This document shows, piece after piece, positions 45,591-57,238 of a DNA stretch of 64,000 nucleotides. The DNA is from Cinnamomum chago (Eukaryota > Streptophyta > Magnoliopsida > Laurales > Lauraceae). The first letter of the stretch is position 1; every line of letters begins with the position of its first letter. The stretch spans positions 68,537,922 to 68,601,921 of the forward strand of contig CP142456.1 in assembly GCA_038049695.1 (NCBI GenBank). The letters are read 5' to 3'. Both the position numbers and the translations under genes were made by a program. The notes beneath the pieces were generated by a model. It did no database searches. It was not told where the DNA came from and was given only the letters and a program-made list of their open reading frames with translations.

Positions 45591-47106
45591 CTGCAAGTTT
45601 AGTAGTGTTGAATTATTAAGAGGGTCCAAAGCATGATATGGAGCTCATTTGACACTTTTTATGCCATCAGCAAAGCAAAAAAATGCACTAGCATGTTAAC
45701 AACTAACAAGAAATTATCACTACTTTCTGATGCCAAATTTGTGCATACACACTGCCCATTACTGAATGATCTATATGACTGAATATACTAGACCCATTGG
45801 AGATGATGATTTCTATTTCTAAGAAAATCACCCAGATTGGATGATTCCAACCTTCAAATGGGAGCCAGTGAACACTGGATTAAATAAGAACAATAGTCCA
45901 GGCGGAAAAGGCATAGGCATGACAGATGGCTACATGTGATGGACTTGGGGTAACCTATATTTCCAAATTCACCATATATTACACATACTCAGACTTGTTT
46001 TTGACAGTTCATTTAATTATATGCACATGGCCATGCTAGTTGGATGTGAGATTAGTTTCATTTATGAATGTTAATGGATGATGCATCAGTTGTATAGTGA
46101 CTGCACATTCATACCATGGAAATGAGACAGTCATCTTCCTTGGAAGGGTAGGTTTGATTCTCAGCACTGCGTTTGAGCAGAGTTGTTCTTTGCACTAGAG
46201 GCACATTTGCAAAATGAATTGTACCTTGTCGCTCTCTTGTACAAGTGTTCAGAATGAGTAACAATTGATCAATGTGGCTAAGCTCTAATACCCACTTTAG
46301 TTGTGTAAACCTATTATAATTTACAAGCACAAAATAGATTACAAATGATTTAGCCAATGCAGAATCAAATGTAATAGCCACATGTTTGATAAGTGTTGTA
46401 TAAACTTTAGTCGTCATAAACTCATAATCAGCATAGCCTCATCCTGTCTATCTAGGGTCAGCTTTGTGTCCTCTACTTTTTTTACTCGTCCTATTTAAAG
46501 TAATGTTTTCAGTTACTCCATAATATAACATGTCGTTTATATTACTTTAAATCTTTACTGCCCTACTTCTCTTGGTTCCTTGCATTGCCAGAGATCAATG
46601 TTTTAAAACTGGACTGGACTGACTGCTCCAACCTGGCAAAAGGGAACAGCAAACCACGTGGTTCAGACTGCAGGCTATTAGCCAAACCAAGCAGGCTAAA
46701 CAGTTCAACCACTGAGCCATAAGCCAAGTAAATTTAAAAGGAAAACATCAAGCTGCATTTGAGAATTTTACACTGTTGCTATACATCTTTAAATCATAAA
46801 TATCACTATGAATAATGATGATTATATATCATAAAAACTTGGAAAGTCTATATTACTATAAATTACATGTGATTTGAGCTATCATTTTAACTTACGAAAA
46901 TTCTTGAGTATTTGTGGAACGTTTAGAATTTAGAATCTTTAAATGGCAGCCAAGTAAAATTGCAAATGTAACTTTGATTTCCTATTTTTTACAAGTTTTC
47001 CTACAATTTCTGCTTTACATATTTTCCAGTATGCTTTTTTGTTCTGAATTTTGGTATGGTTTCTCTACTTTTAATATTTTCATTTTTTTTATAGTATAAC
47101 TATAAT

Positions 47107-47462
47107 GAGAAATGCTCTTGTGAGAACCATGCTCACCATGTTACAGTGAGAACTTCCAGCGGGCCCAACTTATGATTCATACAAACCATCCACACACACA
47201 AACGCCCCTAAATTACACCCAATCCCATGGGTTTGCATCCATCTAAATGGACTGGAGCGTTCGATGGAGGGTCAATATATTTTTTTTATATAAAGTCGTT
47301 AAACTAGTCAGTCACGAATAAAGGGGTTAGAGGCATGGGATTGGCTTCAAACTTCATATCTAGGGTGGTCCCACTTGGGTCATTCCCTTGCCCTTGTCCC
47401 ATGATTTGTGGCCAGTTAGCCCATCTATGTCTATGGGCATGGTTCTCAAATGAGCATTTCTC
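47107..47462. mobile_element. Short MITE, probably Mutator type
   Basis: The ends GAGAAATGCTC..TGAGAACCATGC and GCATGGTTCTCA..GAGCATTTCTC are inverted repeats of about 28 bases in a 356-bp unit. Flanks AACTATAAT and CATTATAAT match at 7 of 9, consistent with a worn 9-bp duplication. Non-coding. Confidence 0.7.
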
Positions 47463-48525
47463 CATTATAATATCATAATGATGCCAAAGTTTGCCATAAA
47501 TGAGCCACTGGTTAGATCAAGTTCAGCAAACCCTAGCCCGCACCACTTTGCCTTTTCAATTTTGAAAACATTGCCCCATATATCAGTGAGATATTGTAAA
47601 CACCATGATATTTTTACATCGTCATCATCAAAAACTTGTCCCAACTATGTCAGGGTCAACTACATGAATTCTATTTTTCATTCTAGTCTATCCTGGGCCA
47701 AATCATGGGATAGGATACATGAAATATTGGTTTTCGAGGTTACAGAATATAGAAAATTTGGCCTTTTCCTTGTGCATGTTTTGTGCAAGAGTTTTTTTCT
47801 TGTCCCACAACAGATAGGCTCAAGGGAATTTTATTCCTTATGTTAAGAGGAGTGCACATAGATTTGTAAGCAAACCCAAAAGATGAAAATATATCGGCAC
47901 CCATAGGACAAACTATGGCGCGCCACGTGGTAGTTCTCTTCTTCCTTCTATCCTCTTTTGCTACTATGGACAAACCAAAGAGCAAAATAGTGTACCAGTG
48001 GATTTTGGATCATGCATGCACCAAATCTAAACTGCTAGTCATGATAAGGAGCGGCGTTGTGTCTCAAGGACAGAAGAGTTGCAACCAAGTGCATTCGGAT
48101 ATCATCTTTGTACAGGCAAATTTTCTTTAAGAGAACATTAATCTGCAATGTGCATCGACTCTATTTTAATTATGTGAAGATTATTTTCAGTCTCTTAATT
48201 TTAATTTAGTATTTCGATTATTTTTTTCTAACACAGACTCAAGTAAGAGATTTTCATCTCAGTGCGATAGTACTAAATGGTACATAAATATATTTACGAT
48301 AACTAATTTATAAAGGAAAAAAAAAAAGGAAAAGAAAAGTGGCATGCTCCCGATAGCAAACAATGCAAAATGTGACTTCTAAGGGTCCATTTGCCATGCC
48401 CCAGATTGCTTCAAACTGCAACATATGGCATCATTAAGGGTTTGTTTGCCTACTTTATCCTGTGGGTTGTTTTAGCATAGGGTTTAATGTTCCTACAGCA
48501 AAACCCGTGCTTTCTTTTCTTTTCT

Positions 48526-48781
48526 TTTTTCTTTTTTTCTTTTTTATAACCCAGGGTATCTCCCGCCCAGCCCAGCCCAGGAGCCTTTGGCCATGAGCCC
48601 GACAGACACTCGATTCTGGATAGCCGAGAACTAATCCCTAGGGGCACATGCAACGCCTCCTATCCACATGCACCCGGTAATACTATGGGAGGTGACCAAC
48701 AAAAGTAGGTATCGAACAAAAGACCTCTTCGCTTCCTTAGGCGCAGAGTCCGTGGCCGACCGAGCTACCACTCGTTGATTA
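48526..48781 (-). mobile_element. tRNA-derived SINE, full length
   Basis: In minus orientation it begins with a tRNA-like head: A box TGGTAGCTCGGTCGG and B box GTTCGATACC about 40 bases later. A body of about 150 bases follows, then an A-rich (A/G) tail. A 16-bp direct repeat, CTTTCTTTTCTTTTCT, flanks it (48510-48525 and 48782-48797). SINEs are copied by LINE enzymes and transcribed by RNA polymerase III. The flanking repeat is low-complexity, so the exact ends are a little uncertain. Confidence 0.82.
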
Positions 48782-49125
48782 CTTTCTTTTCTTTTCTCTT
48801 GTACAATAATGTACTTTTTTATCTTTTAATATAATTTACCATAACTACCAAAAAAATGTAGGATTCCGCCTTTTATCAAAGGAGTATTAAAAGGTGTGGA
48901 ATGAACGTCTATAAAGGAGAAGCAGATGAGACCATCACTTTCCAAAGATTTTATTTACCAAGGGTAATTTATAGGTAATCATTTCCTATTAAAGTTGACT
49001 TCATTTGACAGCCATTCTGAGTTCCACCCTTGTGGATCTGCACCTCTGATCCTTAACTCTTACCTGCTTTGATAGAAAGACACAGTTCAAAATCCTAGAG
49101 TTTCAATTTCAATTAATTGAATAAG

Positions 49126-49200
49126 CCCCAAGTTGCTCAGCTGGTTCAGGACGTGTGGCATGAGTTAGAGTCCTTTGTAAGGCAAAACAGGGAAAAAAAC
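49126..49200 (+). mobile_element. tRNA-like SINE fragment
   Basis: A tRNA-type A box (TTGCTCAGCTGG) and a worn B box (GAGTTAGAGTCC) lie about 25-30 bases apart. They resemble the head of a SINE or tRNA-derived repeat, not a functional tRNA: no acceptor stem pairs. Confidence 0.4.
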
Positions 49201-49702
49201 AAAGAACTAGCCCAAGGAACTTCCGACGCTATTTTCCCGCATTTCAGGGATATTTTCCAGATCATAAATTAATCAAAATGGGTTCACTTGAAAACAGTAC
49301 CCACTGATCCTAGGGCCTGTTTGTTCAAGTGATTAAATTCCTAGGTATTCTAAGACTTCGTACTTCTATAAGTGATTAAAAATGAAGAATCAAAGGTGAA
49401 TATCCAAAAATGACCATAGAATAACCTCCCCTTTAATGGAAATTAAATCAAGGGCAGATGGGAATGAATACCCAGCCATCACTCTAGTAATTTAAATCCT
49501 AAGAAAGTCAATGTTCCATCTACATCACTTCCTTATATGCTTCACCACTCACCTCTATAATAATCCTTCAGTGGAGCTCATTTTACCATGAATTCCTATG
49601 TCACCATTAGTGCCACTACAAATCCAGTGGTCAATGAGAAAATGTATCTGAGGATAAAAGTACCTAAAGCATCCAAGAAAACAAAATTTCAAAATACCAT
49701 AC

Positions 49703-49810
49703 CAGCATAAGCACGAACCATTTCAATCCAACGCACTTCCTTCACAATCATAGGCAATTCCTCATCTAAAATCCTTCGAATTCTCTTCAAATTCGCATTT
49801 TCCTTAGTAC
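49703..49810 (-). CDS. MAG2/RINT1-like protein, exon 2
   Basis: 108 bases code ...KENANLKRIRRILDEELPM, then KEVRWIEMVRAYA, the family's LxKEVxxxExVRxYA segment just before the coiled part of exon 3. The acceptor CTTCCAG (to 49811) joins exon 1 with one carried base. The donor GTATGG begins at 49702 and leaves one base, completed by exon 3. Confidence 0.85.
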
Positions 49811-50139
49811 CTGGAAGACACAAACCCGTCAAAGCAGGGACCAAAATCTGCGCAAAAGCCAAATTCGAATACATGAAATAATCTGAAAATAAAACTAAGG
49901 AGTAAATTCAGACAAGAAACGACGAACCAATCTACCCCATCCTCAATACATTAAAAGAAATGAACCAAAACCCAGGAACCAAAATCCTTAATCCATGAAC
50001 CCAAAACCCATTTCCTCCATTTGAGCCAAAATCCATCCAAACCCATCACGCCCCAACCATAAAAAACACAGAAAAAATCGAACTTTGATTAAAAGAACCA
50101 AACACAATATCCAAAGAAACAGAAATGAGATTAAGAAAC

Positions 50140-50419
50140 CTCGAAATGGGGCAGGATCGAAGTCCTCCAGCTTGAGACTGAGCTGATGAAGAACGCTATC
50201 TACCGCATTCGATCGAGAAATCCACGAAGCAATGGTTGAAGATAGATTCTTCTTAAGCGATAGGAGATTCCAGTCCGAATCCCCGCAATCCTTCTTCAAT
50301 TTCTTCAGTAGTGATGGAATTAGAGAGAGATCTTCTTGGGTTTTGAAGTGCTGGTCCAGAAATAGTAATAGATTTGGAGAGAGGTTGGAAGGATTGGGCA
50401 AGAGGAGAAGGGATTCCAT
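50140..50419 (-). CDS. MAG2/RINT1-like protein, exon 1
   Basis: It starts at the ATG at 50419 (MESLLLLPNPSNLSPNLL). An in-frame ATG at 50443 would add eight residues; I prefer 50419 because family proteins start with a similar short ME..LPxxS..S segment. It codes the N-terminal helical part (FLDQHFKTQEDLS, ... SWISRSNAVDSVLHQLSLKL) and ends at the donor GAG|GTTTCTTA with one base over. A region with no gene lies upstream, so the promoter is probably within 50420-50660. Confidence 0.82.
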
Positions 50420-50665
50420 GAATGGAATGGAAGAAAGTCCCAAAAGAACTTGAGATTTCCAAAGGGCTTTGAATGAATGGGCAAAAAACTAAACCAATAA
50501 CGTGAGATTTCAAAGGGGGTGGAATTTGCATTTCAAGGACACAGGTCACAAAGTTTTTGCATTTACTGGCACACGGAATTTTTCTTTAGCCATTCAAATT
50601 CTCTCTTGCACACATCACAATCACAATAATTTAAACATTATTTTACTTCTTTTTAAACACACTCC
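50420..50665 (-). promoter_or_regulatory. Probable promoter region of the MAG2-like gene
   Basis: Intergenic DNA between the start codon and the first MITE. I see no clear TATA box. No other gene is seen in it. Confidence 0.35.
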
Positions 50666-51069
50666 TCCGTTTGGGTGGGAAGCGGAGGAAAAATTTAAGG
50701 GGGAAGGAAAATAAAAGGGAAGGGGGAGAAAATTAATTTTCCCTCCTCTTATTTGGGAAGTAAAAAAGTAGGGGGAATGAAAGTGAAAAAGTATAATTTT
50801 GTTTGTTTGTGAGGTACAGAGATAAAGACTATTTTACCCTTGCTTTTGAAAAAAAAATTCAAATAGAAGAAAAGGGCAATTTAGTCATTTCATCACTTTT
50901 CCCTCATTTTCCCCCCTGTTTTGGGGGGGGGGGGGATTTTTGAGGGAAAACCATTAAATTTTCCCTCCATTTCCCCCTCCCCCCTTCCCAACACCCCCTA
51001 AAATCACTTTCCCTCCACTTTCCCCCCATTTTTTTCCTCCCCCCCATTCCTCCCCCTTCCCAAACAGAG
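50666..51069. mobile_element. MITE with CTGTTTGGGAAGGGG-type ends, copy 1
   Basis: The left end (TCCGTTTGGGTGGGAAGCGGAGG) and the right end (CCTCCCCCTTCCCAAACAGA) are inverted repeats over more than 30 bases. The interior has GGGAAAATTTAA/TTTTCCC stretches. A second copy at about 53186-53590 shares the order of parts, including TTTGTTTGTTTGTGAGGTA. Target duplication not clear, so the superfamily is left open. Confidence 0.68.
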
Positions 51070-53185
51070 GGAAAGTCCTCAAATTACCTACGCTTCCATT
51101 TCCTTACTTCTTCCCACACACATTACATTCACTTCCCCTTCTTCCCACACACAAATCATAACCGGACCTTTCCACATCTCCAGTATCTTGGTCTCTCCGG
51201 CGTTCCCAGTCCTTTACACCATCTCATCTTCCAAAGGTAAATATTTCTCTCCACCATTACCATTTCATTCCTCTTCCTCATTTCTTCATTATCATTTCAT
51301 CCACCTTAGATTACCCCTTTTTTCATGAAAAATTACTATGGGAGATAGATTCGCATTCAATATAAGCTTTTACAAACAATGGCAGTGTTTTTTCACGCAT
51401 TTTGGATGATTTTAATGTCTCATCACGCAGGTTTTTCATGCAGAAATCGTGATTGTTCAATACTGTACATCCGAACATATGTATTCGGTTCAGACCTGAA
51501 AGACCGTACATATCGAGACCTGCAACTCATTCCAAGCGAGAAAAAATTAAAAAAAGTGGCAAAAATACGAAAATATAACAAAGAAACGGAGGAAGATGAA
51601 ATGAAAAAAGGCATCATTTGATAGTTGATTTCTTCCTTCATTGCACTAGAAAGCCTTAGAGATGGAATGAGAAAAGATCAAGTACAAGAAGAAAGAAAGA
51701 TGAAGGAGATGGAGGAAGATGAGTTACGCAAGAGCAGAAAATAGAGAAAGATGAGTTGCCCAAAACCATTATGTGAGGTAAGTGGAGAGTGAGATGGGTG
51801 GGAGAATGAGATAGGGAAGAAAATGAGCTTGTGTATAAAAAGAAAAAATATGTTTTGAGTTTTTATGGAATAATGGATATTTTAGTTATTTCATAAAGGG
51901 GTAAAAATGTAATAAAAAAAGATAAATTCCTTGTGTGGGAAAAGTAAAAATTTATGTGCCAATAGCAGTAGTCTTATTTAATCAATATGCTCGACTCCGG
52001 TGTACATAAATGCGACTTTTGGGATTCCCTAGAAACTTCGGCCTATCCAAGGGTATCACCCATACAAAATGTGATGTTTCTGTAGCTGGTGTTGGTGGAT
52101 AGGCTAAAAATCTTTTTTTTTTTTTGGAGACACTTTACTATATTAGTAAAAATCGAGTAAAGCCTCTATTTTTCAGATAAAAAGTCACATTAATACCATT
52201 TTAATTTAAAATTCATTCCATCCATTTTAAAAGAAGATAAAAAGAAGAAGAACATCCTTTCTCCACTAAAAAAAAAAAAAGCTCCAATTTTCTATACAAA
52301 AAGTTAAAACAATTTCATACCAAACAACTAAAAATAAAACACCATCATAATCATATTATATATTATTCTCTTTTAATTTGATGCTTTACTGCACTTTATT
52401 TTACATGTAAAATTACCTCTGCAAGAGCTCGTGCTCACAATTAGATGAGCACTACATGCCTAAATACATAATAATTAGATTTCAAAAGGGGCGGTGGTGG
52501 CTAGGGTGGAAATAAGATTTGAGGCGAAATTGGTTTAGGTATTATATATGGGGGCGTGCAAAGAAAATTTTGAAATTCAATGATAGGTATTGAGAGAAAG
52601 AGGGTGTACAAGGAAAAATGGGGGTGTATTTAGAAGCTCTCCTGGTCGGGGTTTTTTTTTTTTATTTAGTACTATCCAGGAAAATTATTTGAAAAAAATT
52701 TTTTGGAGGATGCTCTCCTAATTCTTTCAAATTATAGAAACATGGTAGGACAATCAAATGATCTAGATAAAATGTGACCCTTCAAAATAATTATAAATTA
52801 CCCAAGCACAAAGAGGTCCACCCACAACTCATCATTACCATTCATCACAGATCACATAGCTACACAAATGTACAAGGGGATAGACTGCAATGACAAGTTA
52901 TAGGTAAGAAACTTTATGTTTGGATTTTTTTTTCCAGTCTTTCCCTATTGACCATTTGGTTTCCCCCCACACAAGAATGGAGTTTGGATCCTTTGCGTGT
53001 CTCACTCACACTTCCCTTGAGCGAAGTGACTAAAACTCCACAATGACGCAAACTTATTGAAAATCTAAACAGGTCAAAATGAATTCCCTCTTTTAAAATT
53101 TTACTCTAATAAGAATTAGTTCCCACGGTATATGGTGGGGTGGGCATAGGCTCGACTCAGACTAAAACTTAGAGACATCCCACTT
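51070..53185. other. Intergenic DNA
   Basis: 51085-51238 is pyrimidine-rich and ends CCAAAG|GTAAATA, which could be a 5' UTR exon with a donor site of an unrecognised + strand gene, but no coding exon was found after it. The rest is AT-rich with a few poly-T/A runs (52111-52125, 52268-52280). Confidence 0.35.
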
Positions 53186-53590
53186 CCTATGTTTGGGAAG
53201 GGGGGAGGGGAGGGAAAATTTGAAAGGGAAGGAAAATGAAGGAGAGGGGAGGGAAAATTAATTTTACTTCCTCTTGTTTGGATATTCAAAAGGTATGGGA
53301 AAGAAAAGTGAAAAAGTAAAGTTTTGTTTGTTTGTGAGGTAGAGAGAAAATTACCAATTTATCCTTACATTGTGAAAAAGTGAAAATTGCAGTTTAGTAA
53401 AATGATAAAAATTCTCCTCTTTCCCTCATACTTTCTTCCCATTTTTAAAGGGAAAGTTTTAAGATGGGCCCACACGAATTTTACCCCCACTTTCCCTCCC
53501 CCCCTTCCCAAACACCCTCAAATTTCCACTTCCCCTCCATTTTTCCCTCTTTTTTTCCTTCCCCTCATTTTACCCCCTTCCCAAAGAGAT
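53186..53590. mobile_element. MITE with CTGTTTGGGAAGGGG-type ends, copy 2
   Basis: Same structure as 50666-51069: TGTTTGGGAAGGGGGGAGG at the left, CCCCCTTCCCAAAGAG at the right, and the shared TTTTGTTTGTTTGTGAGGTAG inside. The two copies are about 2.1 kb apart and clearly related but diverged. Confidence 0.68.
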
Positions 53591-53686
53591 TGTCAATGGG
53601 AGCCCCTCATGAAGTTTAGGTCCCTTCACTCTTGAGAGGACATGGACTTTTATGCCACGAGAGGATTTGGAGTTGTTTCCATGTGG

Positions 53687-53689
<3 letters not shown>

Positions 53690-53720
<31 letters not shown>
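53690..53720 (+). repeat. Run of 31 G
   Basis: An uninterrupted G homopolymer of 31 bases. It could form G-quadruplexes. Its length may also be unreliable because sequencing and assembly often mis-size such runs. Confidence 0.85.
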
Positions 53721-53721
<1 letters not shown>

Positions 53722-55199
53722 GTAATGCATTCATACCCTCTTATAGAAAATCAAAATCCTATTTTTCAAGGAGAGTAGGTTCATTCTTTTCCCCAAATCA
53801 AAATCCATCTTTTACAATTGCAATTTCTCAAAGATTTAGGCCAATGGAAATCCTGACTTTTAAGCATTTTCAAATCCAACATTCCCCCTACAAGAATTGG
53901 AAATCCTCTTATTTTTGGACATACACACAACATCTATATTTCTCAACTATATGCTGTGATTCACATGGATATTGATGTGAGTCCCAGCTATACAAACCCT
54001 TACAGATTCCTCACAAATTCTTAACCTATAACCAAATGTGCCCTAATTGTGACCTCGACGTAATCGAAAGTCCACCAAAGGATGTATACAATATTCTTCA
54101 AATTTTTACAATCGCATTTTTTTAGGAGAGATCTACAAGTAGTGATGCATGCATTGTAGCATATTTTAATAAATCTCTCCTTACTAGCATAATAACAACA
54201 ACAACAACAACAACTACTACAATAATAATAATATATAATAAATTAATTAATTAATTAGGGGTCTATACAAAAAAAAAAAAAAAAAACTGGTTTTTATGAG
54301 AGTGTGGAGCAGGGGATCCGGACTCATGTCCAAAGTCGAAACAAAACGAGCTTTTGAAGCCTGGTCACTCTCCTCATATCTCTCCTCTTCCTCTCTCTCC
54401 ACTCTTCTCTCCTTTTTAGACCCAATCTGCACCCGAAACTGACGCAACAACAACAATCCTCTCTCTTCAATGCTCCCTTTTCTTCTTACGCTGATGGGTT
54501 CTTCTCTTTTTCCTCAAAGCTCTCTTCCTTCTCATATGGATAGAGAAAATCAAAGGATGTCAACATACGCATATATGCATATATACCAACGTTAAACAGG
54601 AAGTCACGTACAGGTATTCTTCTTATTTTATTGGGGTCTATGGCCTTTTCTCCTGTTGGGATTGACGCAACGTCTGGGGACAAGTGTTTTTGTTGCAACT
54701 ATGAGTGGATTTGTTTTGTTTTAGATTTCTCTGTGGTGGGTTTGAGGAGTTCTAGCTGATGAGCATAAACAAACTGATCAGATTATCATATTGAGCAACA
54801 CCCAAATTTTACATTAATTTCACGATAATTCTGTATTTGCATGGTGTCATCAGCTTGGTTGCTATGTTTTGTGCTTGTTTGAAGGAACTTGATCATGGTT
54901 ATGGTTTCCTTTGTTTTTTATATTATGGGTTCATTATATATAGTGCTTTCTTATTCTCCAATGTGAGATTTGATAATATTATCTTTTGATCGATTTGTTG
55001 AGAATGCTTCTAATCTACTTCATGACATATAAGAAGTAGAAAGTACTCTTTTGTTGGGATCTTTGCGCATATGAGAACATTCCGGTCAGTTTGATAATGG
55101 TCGAGTGACATTGTTTCTTGATAGATGACTAGCAAAATGGAGAAAGAGAATGGAGATTCAAGAGAAGAATTAAACTTAGTACTCTTGATTTCAAACAAT
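53721..55199. other. Intergenic DNA
   Basis: No gene recognised. 54184-54262 is low-complexity (AAC)n, (AAT)n and (TTAA)n; an A run is at 54270-54286. 54360-54480 is CT-rich like a plant 5' UTR but no coding exon follows. Nothing else stands out. Confidence 0.35.
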
Positions 55200-55730
55200 A
55201 TAAAAAGAAGGCTAATAGGTAATTCAACCAAGGAACTTCAAATTTCTCTCAATTAACTTGATTTGGGGGGAAATACATAGCTGAATTTATAGGGGTCATT
55301 GTAAATCCGAGATTAACATAATTATTTGCACTTCCTAAAACAACTACACAACGTTCCAAACATGGAAACTTAGAAGCTTCTACAACTTTCTAGTGCCCAA
55401 CATGAGAAACCTAAAAGTCATTACAAGAAACAATGCAACACAATAATTACTTGCTCACTCTTCAACGAATGCTAGAATTCAAAGAGTCTAGCTTATTTCA
55501 AATAGCTCCCCCTTAACCTAGATTTCGTTTACTCCAAGTAAAGTCTTCGCCTTAATGAACAGTTCCTTCTTTGAAGGCTTGGTGAACAAGTATGCCATTG
55601 GTCATTTACGAAATTGAACTTCAACACTTCTCTGCTCTTCACAAATTCTTGAATGACATGATACTTGGCTTTTATGTGCTTGCATTTATTATGAAACATT
55701 GAGTTCTTTGATAAAGATATTACTAGCATC
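55200..55730 (-). mobile_element. Ty1-copia fragment: RNase H end and 3' LTR
   Basis: On the minus strand 55529-55729 encodes the end of copia RNase H (SMFHNKCKHIKAKYHVIQEF, like the KHI..KYHFIR motif). A frameshift within the following (M)AYLFTKPS-type motif breaks it. A polypurine tract AAGGGGGAGC (55505-55515 region) follows, then LTR-like DNA towards 55200 with a CCCCTATAAATTC promoter-like motif. The upstream part of the element is missing. The LTR outer end is not defined. Confidence 0.7.
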
Positions 55731-56913
55731 GTAGCCCATGCTAAGGACAGTCCCCCTTTTTTTTTTTTTACAATATTATTTAAAATTTTAGTAGACGTTT
55801 TGATTCAGCAACATAGTTGAATTGGCTAATCCTTATGAAAGGATATGATTACTTCTGCTCTTTTTTTTTTAAGAAATTTGAAATAAAAAATGAAACTCCA
55901 CTAAAGCGAATGTTGAATCTTGCGTGCGATTGTGTCATCTACAGTATACTATTTAGAAAAAAAAGTAAATACCAATAAAATGAAGAGATGTTACAAGTAA
56001 ATGCTAAATAAAACGAAAAGATAAATTAATTCTTACACTTGATAGGAGTGAAGATAACTCATTTATGGTAATGTTAAGTACTTGCATTACTTCTTTATTG
56101 AAAGGGAAAACATTTAATATAGGTGTGAGATCTATTAGTATGAGTCGTGTGTTTAATACCGTCATATGTAATATGAGTTTAGATTTTATCTCTTTTATTG
56201 TAAGAAATAATATTACACTATTTAGTAATTACTTTCTCTTTTTCAAATAGAACAACCAGTTAAATGGTTTTCTCCTTTGTAACTTCATTTAAATTGAACC
56301 ACAATGAAAATTACCACCAAAGAACATGGTGAATTTCTTTATTTTCAGAGTCCTCCTCATTTCTTTATCCAATAGGATATGGATTGAACTATGTAGGTGG
56401 ACTGTAGGCTGGTTATGGGCCGGGAATGCAAGTAAGGTCAAACTTTTTTCCATCCATTGATCCAACCATAGTAAGATATTGAGTCTTTTTTTTTAATTTC
56501 TTTATAAGATATTGATTCTTATTTTATTTCTTTAGTTTTTCTTTTGAAATAGTGGATTTATTTATTAGCTTAATTTTAAATAATAAATATACGAAATCTG
56601 ATCACTCAAAATCATATTTTTACTTACATTATAAAATAGTAAAAAAATATATTAAAAATTTAAATAATAGATATTTTTGAATGACTTATATTACTTGTGT
56701 TAAATATTGGAGAGTGATAACAAATTTTGAGATATTTGATCCAAATTAAAATTGAGATGAAATCAAAATATTCAAAATTAAAGTTGAAATTGGGATCAAA
56801 ATCTTTTGAAAATAATTAGAAATAAAAATAATTAAGAACTTAACGTGAAACTAATACAAAGTTAACCTTATATCTTATTTTAAATAAGAACTTAATACAC
56901 ATTTAAGGTGAAA
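55731..56913. other. AT-rich intergenic DNA
   Basis: No gene or clear repeat is recognised. Short frames look random. Several A and T runs occur. Confidence 0.35.
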
Positions 56914-57229
56914 GAGGATTTTTCCAGAAAAGCCCCCTCAGACTTTGTGAAGACCAAAATGGTCCTCAAACTTCAATATCAACCAAAAAGGCCCTGAACG
57001 GGGATATCCCTGCTCGTGCATACAAGTGAAGTAGAAGAAATGAGCCGTGATATCCATACTCGGACGGGTAAGCTGCGATATCGCCGCTCAACAAAACAAT
57101 AAAAAAAGAAGAAGAAGAAGAAGAAACGAGAGGCCATATACTCGTTCATAGACTTTTTGGTCGATATTGAAATTTGAAGATTTTTTTTGTCTTCACCAAG
57201 TCTAAGGGGATTTTCCTAGTAAAATCCTC
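56914..57229. mobile_element. Mutator-type foldback MITE
   Basis: 316 bp with inverted repeats of about 85 bases starting GAGGATTTT and sharing AGACTTNGTGAAGAC and TTCAATATC.ACCAAAAAG. The 9-bp flanks AAGGTGAAA (56905-56913) and AAGGTGCAA (57230-57238) match at 8 of 9. The short middle has a (GAA)n run and CGATATCGCC-like motifs. Non-coding. Confidence 0.82.
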
Positions 57230-57238
57230 AAGGTGCAA

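Larger units (their letters stand above)
45591..49702 (-). other. Intron 2 of the MAG2-like gene (4.1 kb)
   Basis: It holds transposon pieces and no coding sequence: a Mutator-type MITE (47107-47462), a full-length SINE (48526-48781), a tRNA-like SINE fragment (about 49126-49200) and a MITE-like segment at about 49317-49430 that resembles 20236-20360 and 42340-42460. A CTGGACTGGACTG/GGTTCAG-rich part near 46597-46740 looks like another MITE remnant. Boundaries follow from the exon phases. Confidence 0.7.

Noticed and set aside
49126..49200. A possible functional tRNA gene
   Set aside because: A- and B-box motifs are present but no cloverleaf stems pair and there is no plausible anticodon loop; treated as a SINE fragment.
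51085..51238. 5' UTR exon of an unrecognised plus-strand gene
   Set aside because: CT-rich stretch with a fair donor site, but no coding exon with homology follows before the next MITE.
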